Source of the DNA: Mycobacterium sp. 852002-50816_SCH5313054-b
GTDB taxonomy: Bacteria > Actinomycetota > Actinomycetes > Mycobacteriales > Mycobacteriaceae
Direction of reading: 5' to 3'
Length of the DNA: 32,715 nucleotides
Assembly: GCF_001667185.1 (NCBI RefSeq)
Contig: NZ_LZIC01000090.1
Location: forward strand, 1-32,715
In this document: one piece after another, positions 1-7,306 of the stretch
How the letters are laid out: each line of letters opens with the position of its first letter
Position numbering within the stretch: the first letter of the stretch is position 1
The notes under the pieces: generated by a model
What the model was told of the DNA's origin: nothing
What the model saw: only the letters and a program-made list of their open reading frames with translations
The model's database searches: none
Made by a program: the position numbers and the translations under genes

Positions 1-77
1 CTCCAGCATCGCGAAGTGATCTCCGATGCAGGAGCGCGGCCCGCCGCCGAACGGAACGTATTGCCAACGGTCGCGGC
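1..77. repeat. Left arm of a 77-bp perfect inverted repeat at the window edge
   Basis: Each base k from 1 to 77 is the complement of base 374-k, so 1-77 is an exact reverse copy of 297-373. The copied segment encodes the P450 haem-cysteine region. Identity ends abruptly at base 78. A perfect inverted copy of a coding segment that starts exactly at the first base of the window is best explained as a fold-back artefact at a contig end rather than as biology. Confidence 0.9.
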
Positions 78-505
78 TTGATTTCACGGTCCGGGTCCTG
101 CAGGAGGCGCTGAGGTTGTGCCCGCCGGGGCCGACCGGAACCCGGATGGCGACGCGCGATGTCGAAGTCGCCGGCTACCGCGTCAAGGCCGGCACCATGC
201 TGGCGTTCGGAAGGATGGCGGTCCAGACCGATCCGACCCTGTGGGACGATCCGCTGCGCTTCGACCCGGACCGATTCAGCCCAGAGCGCGATCAAGGCCG
301 CGACCGTTGGCAATACGTTCCGTTCGGCGGCGGGCCGCGCTCCTGCATCGGAGATCACTTCGCGATGCTGGAGGCCACACTTGCGTTGGCGACCATCGTT
401 CGCCGAGTCGAAATCGAGTCCAAGTCGGCTGATTTCCCGCTGGCCGTGCCGTTCACCATGGTGGCGGCCGCCCCGATCATCGCCAAGGTACGGTTGCGTC
501 ACTGA
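77..505 (+). CDS. Cytochrome P450, C-terminal fragment (5' part missing)
   Basis: This is the C-terminal third of a bacterial P450 monooxygenase, a soluble haem-thiolate enzyme that uses ferredoxin-delivered electrons. The K-helix ExxR motif (E in QEALRL at 104-106, R at 113-115), the PERF-like FDPDRF segment and the haem-binding loop FGGGPRSCIG are all visible, with its Cys as the fifth haem ligand. The reading frame continues upstream to base 26, but bases 1-77 are an inverted copy of the haem region. Homologous P450 sequence therefore begins only at about 77, and the I-helix and substrate pocket are absent. The gene converges with the diguanylate cyclase, with about 20 bp between their stops. 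Family membership is certain; the CYP subfamily and substrate cannot be set from this fragment. Confidence 0.9.
   Translation, partial: LDFTVRVLQEALRLCPPGPTGTRMATRDVEVAGYRVKAGTMLAFGRMAVQTDPTLWDDPLRFDPDRFSPERDQGRDRWQYVPFGGGPRSCIGDHFAMLEATLALATIVRRVEIESKSADFPLAVPFTMVAAAPIIAKVRLRH
297..373. repeat. Right arm of the 77-bp inverted repeat (original copy)
   Basis: This arm lies inside the P450 gene and encodes the haem-cysteine loop in the correct frame, so it is the genuine copy. The partner at 1-77 reads backwards through the same bases. The unrepeated spacer is 78-296. Confidence 0.9.
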
Positions 506-525
506 CCCGGCGCCACCCGCCGGCG

Positions 526-1596
526 CTAGGCCCGTACGCCGTGGTGCGCCTGGTTTCCGCCGCGACGTTTGGCGGCATACATCGCGGTGTCGGCGATGAT
601 GATCAGCTCGTCGACGAGCCACGCAACGTCGCCTCCGGTGAGTAGGCGCAGTTCGGCGCTGGCGGTGCCGATGCTGGCCGTTATCTCGGGGGACAGCTCG
701 GTGAGTGCGCTGCAAAACTCGGTGGCCAACGGTGCCACGTCGGGGGTCGCCGCGGTCAGCGCGACCAGGAATTCCTCCCCTCCGGCGCGGCAGATGACCG
801 CGTCGGAGGGGGTGCGTTCGCGCAGCAGGTCGGCCACTTCCCGCAGGGCGCGGTCACCGGCCGAATGACCGTGGGTGTCGTTGATGCGTTTGAAGTTGTC
901 GAGGTCGACCATCACCACCACCAGGTGGCTGTGCTGCGGCGGTGGATTCGTCAAGCGGCTGCTGACCGCGTCGGTGAACGCCCGGCGGTTCAGCAGACCC
1001 GTAAGGGAATCCTCTTGGGAGCGAAGAGCATACGTTCCCATGGCCCGCGAGATACCCCAAATTCCAAGGGGCAGCCATAGATTGAGGAAGGTGTTCAGCC
1101 AGAACGCGGAGGCCGCGCTGGCCACGTTTGCCTCTTCGGTCAGCCGCACCACCGCGACGGTGGTGACCACGACGGCGACAAAGCCGTTGAACACCAGCAG
1201 CCTGGGGCCGTGGAATAGCGCGATGTAGCTGCCGGTGATGGCCATGGCGGTACATGCCAGGGCGGCGAGGGCCGCGGTGGGTTGCGCGAGGCTCCACCCG
1301 CCGACGCACAACGCGCCGATAGTTACGCCGATTTGCGACTGCCGGCGCGTCGGCCAGCGCGCCAGCCACAACGCGGTCACGGCGGCGGTGAACGTGGCGG
1401 CGAGGACGCCGGTGATCACTTCGACGGCGCTCGGGTGGTGTTGGCTCGGCAGCACGGTCAGCGGCACCAACGCCGACGAACCAGCGATGACCGCCATGAT
1501 CGTTCGCGCCGGACGCAGCATCCCGCGCTGGCGCAGGAACGTCGTGGTCCAGTCGTACTGGTCGGTTTGGTTCCACCATGTCCTCAGCCGTGACAT
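526..1596 (-). CDS. Membrane-bound diguanylate cyclase (GGDEF, GGEEF signature)
   Basis: Predicted to make cyclic di-GMP from two GTP at the cytoplasmic membrane. The 356-residue protein has five or six hydrophobic segments between about residues 32 and 185 and no recognised sensor domain. A complete GGDEF domain follows from about 195 (DSLTGLLNRR). The metal Asp 231 and the nucleotide-binding Asn 239, Asp 240 and Asp 248 of the FKxIND..GH..GD segment are present, as is the GGEEF signature at 272-276. The inhibitory RxxD site expected nine residues before GGEEF is absent (a nearby RTPSD is out of register), so product inhibition by that route is unlikely. It is divergent from the methyltransferase and convergent with the P450. 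With the EAL protein 0.7 kb away it could form a local make-and-break pair for c-di-GMP. That coupling is inferred. Confidence 0.88.
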   Translation of the reverse strand: MSRLRTWWNQTDQYDWTTTFLRQRGMLRPARTIMAVIAGSSALVPLTVLPSQHHPSAVEVITGVLAATFTAAVTALWLARWPTRRQSQIGVTIGALCVGGWSLAQPTAALAALACTAMAITGSYIALFHGPRLLVFNGFVAVVVTTVAVVRLTEEANVASAASAFWLNTFLNLWLPLGIWGISRAMGTYALRSQEDSLTGLLNRRAFTDAVSSRLTNPPPQHSHLVVVMVDLDNFKRINDTHGHSAGDRALREVADLLRERTPSDAVICRAGGEEFLVALTAATPDVAPLATEFCSALTELSPEITASIGTASAELRLLTGGDVAWLVDELIIIADTAMYAAKRRGGNQAHHGVRA

Positions 1597-1662
1597 CGGT
1601 CAGCGAACCTTTCTTCGCGGCCGCACCAGCGGTCGCGGCGCGCGCCCGCGAGCGGGGGTGCC

Positions 1663-2274
1663 ATGATTGCGGCTATGGCATCTCGACACACGCGATTTCG
1701 GTTGTTCTATCGCATCGGTTTCACGCCGTGGGAAGGGCATGCGATCGGAGAGGGTCTGCGAGATCTGATCGAGGGAACTTCCGGCACACCCGCGCTGCCC
1801 ACGGGCTCGGTGTTGGACGTCGGATGCGGAACCGGGGATTGCGCCATCTACCTTGCCCAACACGGGTGGAAGGTCACCGGGGTCGACTACGTCGAGAAGC
1901 CGCTCGAGAAGGCGCGCGCCAAGGCCCGCGCCGCCGGCGCTTCGGTCAACTTTGCCCGCGCCGACGTCACGCAGTTGAGTCAGGAGGGGATCGGTACCGG
2001 CTTTGACTTGATCGTCGACAACGGCTGCATCCACAACATGAGTGGCGCCGACCGTGAGGCGTACGTCCGCGAAGTCAGCGCCGTGGCGGCACCCGACGCG
2101 CGGCTGTACATCGTCGCGTTCCCTCCCGGCGGGAGGTTCGGCGTGCCGGGCATCGATCACGCCGAAATGGAACGACGATTCACCCCCGGCTGGACGCTGT
2201 TGTCCACGGGCGACGAGCGGGAACTCGACGACAAGACCCCGACGTACTACTACCTGTTTCAACGCCGCGCTTGA
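1663..2274 (+). CDS. Class I SAM-dependent methyltransferase, small
   Basis: A 203-residue Rossmann-fold methyltransferase. Motif I (VLDVGCGTGD, residues 50-59) binds S-adenosylmethionine, and the acidic end of strand 2 is seen in VTGVDYVEKPLEKAR. After the FDLIVDNG motif IV region comes a short C-terminal part ending in a YYYLF strand. The N-terminal FTPWEG segment resembles thiopurine-methyltransferase-like and tellurite-type small-molecule methyltransferases, but the substrate cannot be told. A second in-frame ATG at 1678 could be the true start, as neither start has a strong ribosome binding site. The gene sits alone between two c-di-GMP genes that run the other way. Its 3' end converges with the GGDEF-EAL gene, with 34 bp between the stops. 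Confidence 0.82.
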   Translation: MIAAMASRHTRFRLFYRIGFTPWEGHAIGEGLRDLIEGTSGTPALPTGSVLDVGCGTGDCAIYLAQHGWKVTGVDYVEKPLEKARAKARAAGASVNFARADVTQLSQEGIGTGFDLIVDNGCIHNMSGADREAYVREVSAVAAPDARLYIVAFPPGGRFGVPGIDHAEMERRFTPGWTLLSTGDERELDDKTPTYYYLFQRRA

Positions 2275-2308
2275 ACGCCGGTCGCTGTCGGCGCCGCTTC
2301 CCGCGGGT

Positions 2309-4192
2309 CTAGACAACGTCCTTTCTCCCCGGTCCTTCGGACTGCGGCGCGACACTGGCGTCGGTGAACTCCATCGGTATGACACGCCTGGCGAGCAGCG
2401 ACTCCATCGCCGCGCTGTCGAGCGGGCGGGACAGCAGAAAGCCTTGCGCGCGAAAGCAACCCAGGGAGAGCAGCGTTTTGGCGGCCGCCACTGTTTCGAC
2501 GCCTTCGGCCACGACCTCGAGCCCGAAGGCGTCGGCCAGTGCCAGTGTCGAGCGCACGATGGCCAAATCACCGGGGTTGGTGTCGAGATGGTGGACGAAC
2601 CCCTTGTCGATCTTGAGCGCATCGACCGGAAGAGACTTCAGATACGTCAGCACACTGTAGCCGGTGCCGAAGTCGTCGATGGCGATCTGCACTCCGATGT
2701 CCTTCAATCCGAACAGCGTCTTGCGGGTCGCGTCGATGTCTTGTACCACGACGCTTTCGGTGATCTCGAGGCATACCGTGCTGGGATCGAGGCTGAACTC
2801 CTCGAGGGTCGTCGCGACGGTGTCGACAATGCCTTCCGTGACGAGCTGCACGGGCGACACGTTGATACGCAGCACGGCACCGTGCCCGACGCCGCGTGAT
2901 TGCCAGAGCCCGAACTGCGCACACGCCGAACGGATTACCAGCCGGCCGAGTTTCGCACCCAGGTTGATCGATTCCACGACCTGGATGAACGAATCGGGCA
3001 TCAACAGTCCCAGAGTGGGGTGTTGCCAACGGATGAGCGCCTCCGTGCCGAGGATCTCACCGGTGCGCATGTCGAACTCAGGGAGGTAGTGCAGCACCAG
3101 GGCGTCGCTATCGCTGTCGATAATCCCTTCCAGGTACAGCTCGATGTCGTTGCGGATCATGTCCGTTCGGGACATCTCCGGGCTGAAGATCGCGACCTTG
3201 TTGCCACCGGAGCTCTTGGCCGTCCGGGTGGCCTGATCGACCCGCCGCAACAGATCGGACGTGCTTTCCGACCCCCGTATACCGGCCGCGACGCCGATAC
3301 TCACCGTGCGACTGAGCATCTCGCCGTCGATCACGACCTGCCGCTGGACACGGGAGTGTATCAATTGCGCGAACGCCTCGGCGGCTTCGACGTCCATGGA
3401 TGCGGCCGGCACGACGACGAACTCGTCACCGCCGAAGCGGGCGATCACCGAGGGAACCTCGGTGGCCGCCCGCAGCAGCGCGGCGAAAGCCACGATGAAC
3501 CGGTCGCCCGCGTTCTGCCCGAGGCGCTCATTGATCACCTTGAACCGATCCAGCGCAAGGAACACCACCGAGACGGCGCCCGGCCGCCCTGCGGCCAGCC
3601 GCTTGTCGAGGTATGCGATGAGTGCCCGGCGGTTCAGCAGGCCGGTGAGGTCGTCGTGTTCGGCGAGGTAGTGGAGCTGCTCCTCGGCGACGATGCGGGC
3701 CTGCAGCTGAGCGAACAGCGCGGCCACCGCCTGCAACGCATTGAGCTCTTCTGGTAGCCATTCGCGGTCGCCGACCTTGCCGAAGGCCAGGGTGCCGGTC
3801 GTCACGTCTCCGGACAGCAGCGGGACGGCCGCAAGGGAGACCGCACCCCACCCGGTGCCTTCGTCGATATTGCTCTGATAGTCGGCGTTTGCGGCCTCGG
3901 GGCGCACCACTTCCGGCACCTTGAGGTTTTCGGCCCTGGTGAAGACCGAGTCGGCGTCGGCGAAATACACCACACCGATCGGGTCCGGGTCGGCGTTGCG
4001 CGGCGGCCACTCCGCGACGAGCACCGTGGCGCGGATCGTGTGGTCGTTGTGGCGCAGGAAGCTGAAGTCGACGCCCAGGTCGCTCACCAGGTTGCCGAGC
4101 ACTCGTTGACTGATCGCGGCAGCGTCCGCCGCACTGGCCGCCATCAACTCGGCGGCAGCAGCGGTGACCAGGTGGTCCAATGCGCCCGACAT
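2309..4192 (-). CDS. GAF-GGDEF-EAL c-di-GMP turnover protein (Rv1354c-like); GGDEF site damaged
   Basis: A 627-residue cytoplasmic protein: GAF sensor (about 15-170), GGDEF (175-340) and EAL (345-610). Order and sequence match M. tuberculosis Rv1354c, recalled as a dual cyclase/phosphodiesterase. The EAL site looks complete: EAL 384-386, Asn 444, Glu 476, Asp 506 and 507, Lys 527 and Glu 563. The GGDEF signature (254-258) is kept, but the first metal Asp is Ala 213 (codon GCG in VVFLALDRF), the ND acid is Glu 222, and the His of the usual GH pair is Gln 226. Loss of the metal Asp predicts a weak or dead cyclase, so the protein is more likely a phosphodiesterase whose GGDEF domain binds GTP as a regulator. 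No RxxD inhibitory site is seen. It lies 67 bp downstream of the MoeY-like gene with its own candidate promoter. Confidence 0.9.
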   Translation of the reverse strand: MSGALDHLVTAAAAELMAASAADAAAISQRVLGNLVSDLGVDFSFLRHNDHTIRATVLVAEWPPRNADPDPIGVVYFADADSVFTRAENLKVPEVVRPEAANADYQSNIDEGTGWGAVSLAAVPLLSGDVTTGTLAFGKVGDREWLPEELNALQAVAALFAQLQARIVAEEQLHYLAEHDDLTGLLNRRALIAYLDKRLAAGRPGAVSVVFLALDRFKVINERLGQNAGDRFIVAFAALLRAATEVPSVIARFGGDEFVVVPAASMDVEAAEAFAQLIHSRVQRQVVIDGEMLSRTVSIGVAAGIRGSESTSDLLRRVDQATRTAKSSGGNKVAIFSPEMSRTDMIRNDIELYLEGIIDSDSDALVLHYLPEFDMRTGEILGTEALIRWQHPTLGLLMPDSFIQVVESINLGAKLGRLVIRSACAQFGLWQSRGVGHGAVLRINVSPVQLVTEGIVDTVATTLEEFSLDPSTVCLEITESVVVQDIDATRKTLFGLKDIGVQIAIDDFGTGYSVLTYLKSLPVDALKIDKGFVHHLDTNPGDLAIVRSTLALADAFGLEVVAEGVETVAAAKTLLSLGCFRAQGFLLSRPLDSAAMESLLARRVIPMEFTDASVAPQSEGPGRKDVV

Positions 4193-4199
4193 TGCCCTT

Positions 4200-4205
4200 A
4201 CCGTA
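4200..4205 (-). promoter_or_regulatory. Candidate -10 box for the GGDEF-EAL gene (leaderless)
   Basis: On the minus strand TACGGT fits the mycobacterial TANNNT -10 consensus. Seven bases separate it from the ATG at 4192, so transcription would begin at the start codon itself. This would separate the gene from the upstream MoeY-like gene. An AAGG sequence in the same gap could instead act as a ribosome binding site on a longer transcript. Confidence 0.4.
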
Positions 4206-4259
4206 GCCGTAACTGGCGCGCGTGGCCGGTATTAGCTAGCGCGTCTAGCAATGATTGGC

Positions 4260-6386
4260 TCAACTCAGCACCCGCGCCCTATCGAGGCTGCGCCGGCTCG
4301 GGACCGATGCCGGCGGCCCGACCGTGAACCGTAGTACCAGCACGATGGATTCTTCGGAAGGTATGTCAACCAGACCTCGGAACTCACCCTGCGACTGCGT
4401 TAGCTGATCGGCGAACTGGGACGATAGCTGGTCGAAGTCGGCACGGTTGTGGGCGTAGAGGAAGACCGGCGAGACCGGCTGCACGGCAAGCCCGTGCTGC
4501 TGGGCGATGATCCAGACCAGCTCGACGGCCGAGCCTCCCGTGGCGTAGTCGCGCAGCTCCCGTCCCGGCACGCTGATAACGGCCAGAGCTGAACTGGCCA
4601 GTATCCGGTCGCGGGTTTCCTCACCGAGCGCGCTGCCCGCGTCCCATCGGGCCAGGAGCGCCATGACGTCCGGGCGGCGCAGGATCTCGAGCAGTTCCAG
4701 ATCGCCGGCATCCAGTTCGAGGCTCCGCACCTCGATGCCGGTGTCGGGGTCGGCGTCGCCGGGCCAGCGCAATTCGGAAACCATCTCGCGATGCAGGTGC
4801 GGCGTCAGGTAGCGGGTGCGGTCGGATGCGGCGAGAATCGTTGCCGCATGCGCGATGTCGTCCCTGTCGGTGATCAGACAGAGCCGCGCACCTTCCCGTT
4901 GTGCGGCTGCGGTGAGCGCCTCGCTGGTGGCGGCGTCGATCGGCTCGGGGTTTCCGTGGTGGCGGTTGGTCGAGCGTTCGAGCATCGGTTGATAGAGGTC
5001 GGCGAGCGTCGGGTCGGCGCCGTCGGCCAATGTCAGCGTGGCGCGCAATGGCGTTCCGTCGACGTGATCGGTCAGCGCGGTGGGCCCCAGGACGTGCTGC
5101 GCCGACGCGGCGATCCTGGCGTTCAGGAGTGCGGCGCCGACCGCGACGGCGCTGCCGCGAAATCCGACGTCCATGGTCGAAGTGTGTTGGGCGGCAACGT
5201 CGATGGTGATGCTGGTCGGTCCGGCCTGAACGTACCAGGGCTGAACGTTTCCGCCCGAAGGGGCGCGGATCGCGGCGGCGGCGATGATTCCGGGTATCCC
5301 GGGTAGCTCCGCCGCCTCGTGATTTGCTGCCGGCGCCGGGCGGTGCCGGGCCATGTCGGGCTCGTCGAGTTGATCGAGCGCCCAGGCGATATCGATGCGT
5401 GTGCGGCCCGAGCGCAGTTGTTCGCCGAGCCCGATCCTGCGCACACCCTCCGCCAACGCCGATGCGCCCAGCACCACATCGGAGGCCAGCTGGGGCCAGG
5501 TCGACACGGTGCGGTCGATCTCTACCAACGAAGCGGCGGCCCGGGGGGAAAGTCGTTCGGCCTCAAGGTGTCTCAGGATATGCGGGACCTTTTCGCGGCT
5601 GCTCATGCCGGGCAGCAACCCGATGTCGAGGTCGCCGAGCAGACCGTGCAGAATCGGGCGCTGCGGCTCCTGATCGAAGCGCTCGACATCCACGAGTCCT
5701 CGGTCGCTCGTCGCCATCAGCACCGGGATGCGGCGGGCGCGGGCGCCTTCGCGCAGAACGGCCTTCATGTCGAGCGAATCGCACTCTTCGATCACGATGT
5801 CGAGCCCGTCCACGAACGCGTCGACGGTGTCGAACGTCAGGCCGGCGTCAACGACCTCGACCGGTAGGTAAGGATCGAGCTCGGCGATTCTGCGGGCGGC
5901 CACACACGCTTTGTTGACGCCGATGTCGAACACGCTGGCGGGCACCCGATTCAGGTTCGACAATTCGAGGTGATCGAAGTCGGCCAGGCGCAGGCCGCCG
6001 CACAATCCCTGGGCGGCCAGCGTGTGCGCGATCACGTGGCCGACGCTGAGGCCGGCCACTCCGATGCGCAGCCGGCCGAGCTGTTCCTGTTCGGGTGGGG
6101 TGATGTTGTTGCGGTTGCGGTCCAGGCGCACCGAGCGGTACCCGCGCGGACCGAGCACCGCCACGACCGCGCGCCGCCAGGGGTAGTACGCCCAGCGGAC
6201 GCGTTCGGCGAGAAGCTCGGCGTCCGGGGGCGGCCGAAGGTTGCGCAGATTGGCCAGCTGTGTGTCGCGGTGGTCGATGGACTCCACGGTGGCGTCCGCT
6301 CTGAGCCGCTGCAACACCGAACTGTCGCCGGGGTCGTCGGGATCGAGAATCTGCGCGGTGTAGGCGGTTTCCTCGGACGCGTCCAT
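4260..6386 (-). CDS. moeY: E1-like (ThiF/MoeB) domain fused to nitroreductase-like domain, MoeY-like (Rv1355c family)
   Basis: A 708-residue two-domain protein. Residues about 100-330 form an E1/ThiF-type nucleotide-binding fold: IGVAGLSVGHVIA, then ADFDHLELSNLNR (the acidic residues and NLNR arginine that hold ATP in MoeB, ThiF and E1 enzymes), then Lys 159 and IEECDSLD. No CxxC zinc pairs are visible, unlike MoeB. Residues about 350-690 look like an FMN-dependent nitroreductase (AIRAPSGGNVQPW near its start, TGGSAVELVWIIAQ later). The symbol follows the M. tuberculosis name for Rv1355c; a role in molybdopterin synthesis is not shown by the sequence. The pairing of adenylating and flavin oxidoreductase modules also resembles azole-forming peptide-modifying enzymes, so a peptide or carrier-protein substrate is possible. 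An Rv1354c-like gene lies next to it, as in M. tuberculosis. Confidence 0.85.
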   Translation of the reverse strand: MDASEETAYTAQILDPDDPGDSSVLQRLRADATVESIDHRDTQLANLRNLRPPPDAELLAERVRWAYYPWRRAVVAVLGPRGYRSVRLDRNRNNITPPEQEQLGRLRIGVAGLSVGHVIAHTLAAQGLCGGLRLADFDHLELSNLNRVPASVFDIGVNKACVAARRIAELDPYLPVEVVDAGLTFDTVDAFVDGLDIVIEECDSLDMKAVLREGARARRIPVLMATSDRGLVDVERFDQEPQRPILHGLLGDLDIGLLPGMSSREKVPHILRHLEAERLSPRAAASLVEIDRTVSTWPQLASDVVLGASALAEGVRRIGLGEQLRSGRTRIDIAWALDQLDEPDMARHRPAPAANHEAAELPGIPGIIAAAAIRAPSGGNVQPWYVQAGPTSITIDVAAQHTSTMDVGFRGSAVAVGAALLNARIAASAQHVLGPTALTDHVDGTPLRATLTLADGADPTLADLYQPMLERSTNRHHGNPEPIDAATSEALTAAAQREGARLCLITDRDDIAHAATILAASDRTRYLTPHLHREMVSELRWPGDADPDTGIEVRSLELDAGDLELLEILRRPDVMALLARWDAGSALGEETRDRILASSALAVISVPGRELRDYATGGSAVELVWIIAQQHGLAVQPVSPVFLYAHNRADFDQLSSQFADQLTQSQGEFRGLVDIPSEESIVLVLRFTVGPPASVPSRRSLDRARVLS

Positions 6387-6395
6387 GGTGGTTCG

Positions 6396-6401
6396 TGTAT
6401 A
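6396..6401 (-). promoter_or_regulatory. Candidate -10 box for the MoeY-like gene
   Basis: TATACA on the minus strand, nine bases before the ATG at 6386, is close to the TATAAT consensus. The transcript would have almost no leader. No convincing ribosome binding site lies between it and the start codon, which agrees with leaderless expression. No clear -35 box was seen. Confidence 0.4.
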
Positions 6402-6494
6402 GCACCTGGCCGGTGGTCCGGCGGCTCAGTTGTTGCGCTCAGACGAAAAATGTGACGCGGGCAATATGCCGTCGCCGGATGGGCTTACCAAGCC

Positions 6495-7235
6495 TTACCA
6501 AGCAACGATGTCTCCGTCCGGGCGTTTGGTTTCCTCGAGGAATAGGCCGTGCCGGAGAAGGCTGGTGACCGAGGCGTTCCAGCGCCGCAGCTCCGGCTCG
6601 CTGAAGAACGCGTTGCCCAAGTAGAGCTCGATGTAGGGATGCAGAATGATGGCCCCGACGCGCAGGATAACAACGTTGATCGCCGCCCAATCCGGGTCGA
6701 GGTCTGGCTGTGTATTGCCCTGCGCCACGAAGTGTTCGCGCTGGGCCGCACTGATACCCAGCAGACCCTCGAAGATGACCGACCCAAATGCGCCGCCCTC
6801 GGCGAGCACGCGCCCGAGATAGGCCATGACGTCCGGACGTTCCACCATCAATGCCGTCAGCCGGCGCCCGGCTTCGTTGAGCCCGTCGGAGGGCGCCTCG
6901 GGCAGCGTTCTGGGTCGCAGTGCCTCACCGACCACTTGCAGCACGTACTGATCGACGGCGGCGGTCAGCGCGGCCTTGGTGCGGAAGTGGTGCTGCACCA
7001 GCCCAATCGAAACCTCCGCGGTCTCGGCGACCCTGCGCAGTGGCGTGGCAGCGATACCGCGAACACCAAAGCAGTTTAGCGCGGCGTCACGAATCCGCTC
7101 CTTGGCCGACGGCTCGGGCGGCTCGGGAGGCTCGTACGGAAACAGCCGGGTGGTCCCCACGGCCGGACAATACACCCACATCGCGTCCCAATATGTGGGT
7201 ATCGGATTACCGTATTCGCGTATCGCTCCCGGCAT
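6495..7235 (-). CDS. TetR/AcrR-family transcriptional regulator
   Basis: Up to 246 residues. The DNA-binding part is clear (ERIRDAALNCFGVRGIAATPLRRVAETAEVSI and on to LVQHHF, about residues 45-85), with the turn-recognition helix pattern of TetR repressors. The rest is an all-alpha ligand and dimer domain that gives no clue to the ligand. The first 25 or so residues are unlike a TetR N terminus (Trp, Tyr and Cys rich), and a 27-bp inverted repeat (7174-7200) lies within them. The true start may therefore be the in-frame GTG at 7160, giving about 221 residues and placing the repeat in the promoter as an autoregulatory operator. The gene precedes the MoeY-like gene in the same direction with a 108-bp gap. 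In M. tuberculosis a TetR gene (Rv1353c) lies on the other side of the pair, so orthology is uncertain. Confidence 0.85.
   Translation of the reverse strand: MPGAIREYGNPIPTYWDAMWVYCPAVGTTRLFPYEPPEPPEPSAKERIRDAALNCFGVRGIAATPLRRVAETAEVSIGLVQHHFRTKAALTAAVDQYVLQVVGEALRPRTLPEAPSDGLNEAGRRLTALMVERPDVMAYLGRVLAEGGAFGSVIFEGLLGISAAQREHFVAQGNTQPDLDPDWAAINVVILRVGAIILHPYIELYLGNAFFSEPELRRWNASVTSLLRHGLFLEETKRPDGDIVAW
7174..7200. promoter_or_regulatory. Inverted repeat, likely TetR operator
   Basis: Arms ACCCACAT (7174-7181) and ATGTGGGT (7193-7200) are perfectly complementary and flank an 11-bp spacer. The repeat sits immediately upstream of the alternative GTG start (7160) of the TetR gene. Position and symmetry suggest an autoregulatory site; this is inferred. 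Confidence 0.5.
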
Positions 7236-7306
7236 TTGGGTTGCGGCTGAGCAGGCGTCGGAAGGTCACCTTCTTCGATGAGCACCTCGAGTAACGACGG
7301 CGGCGG

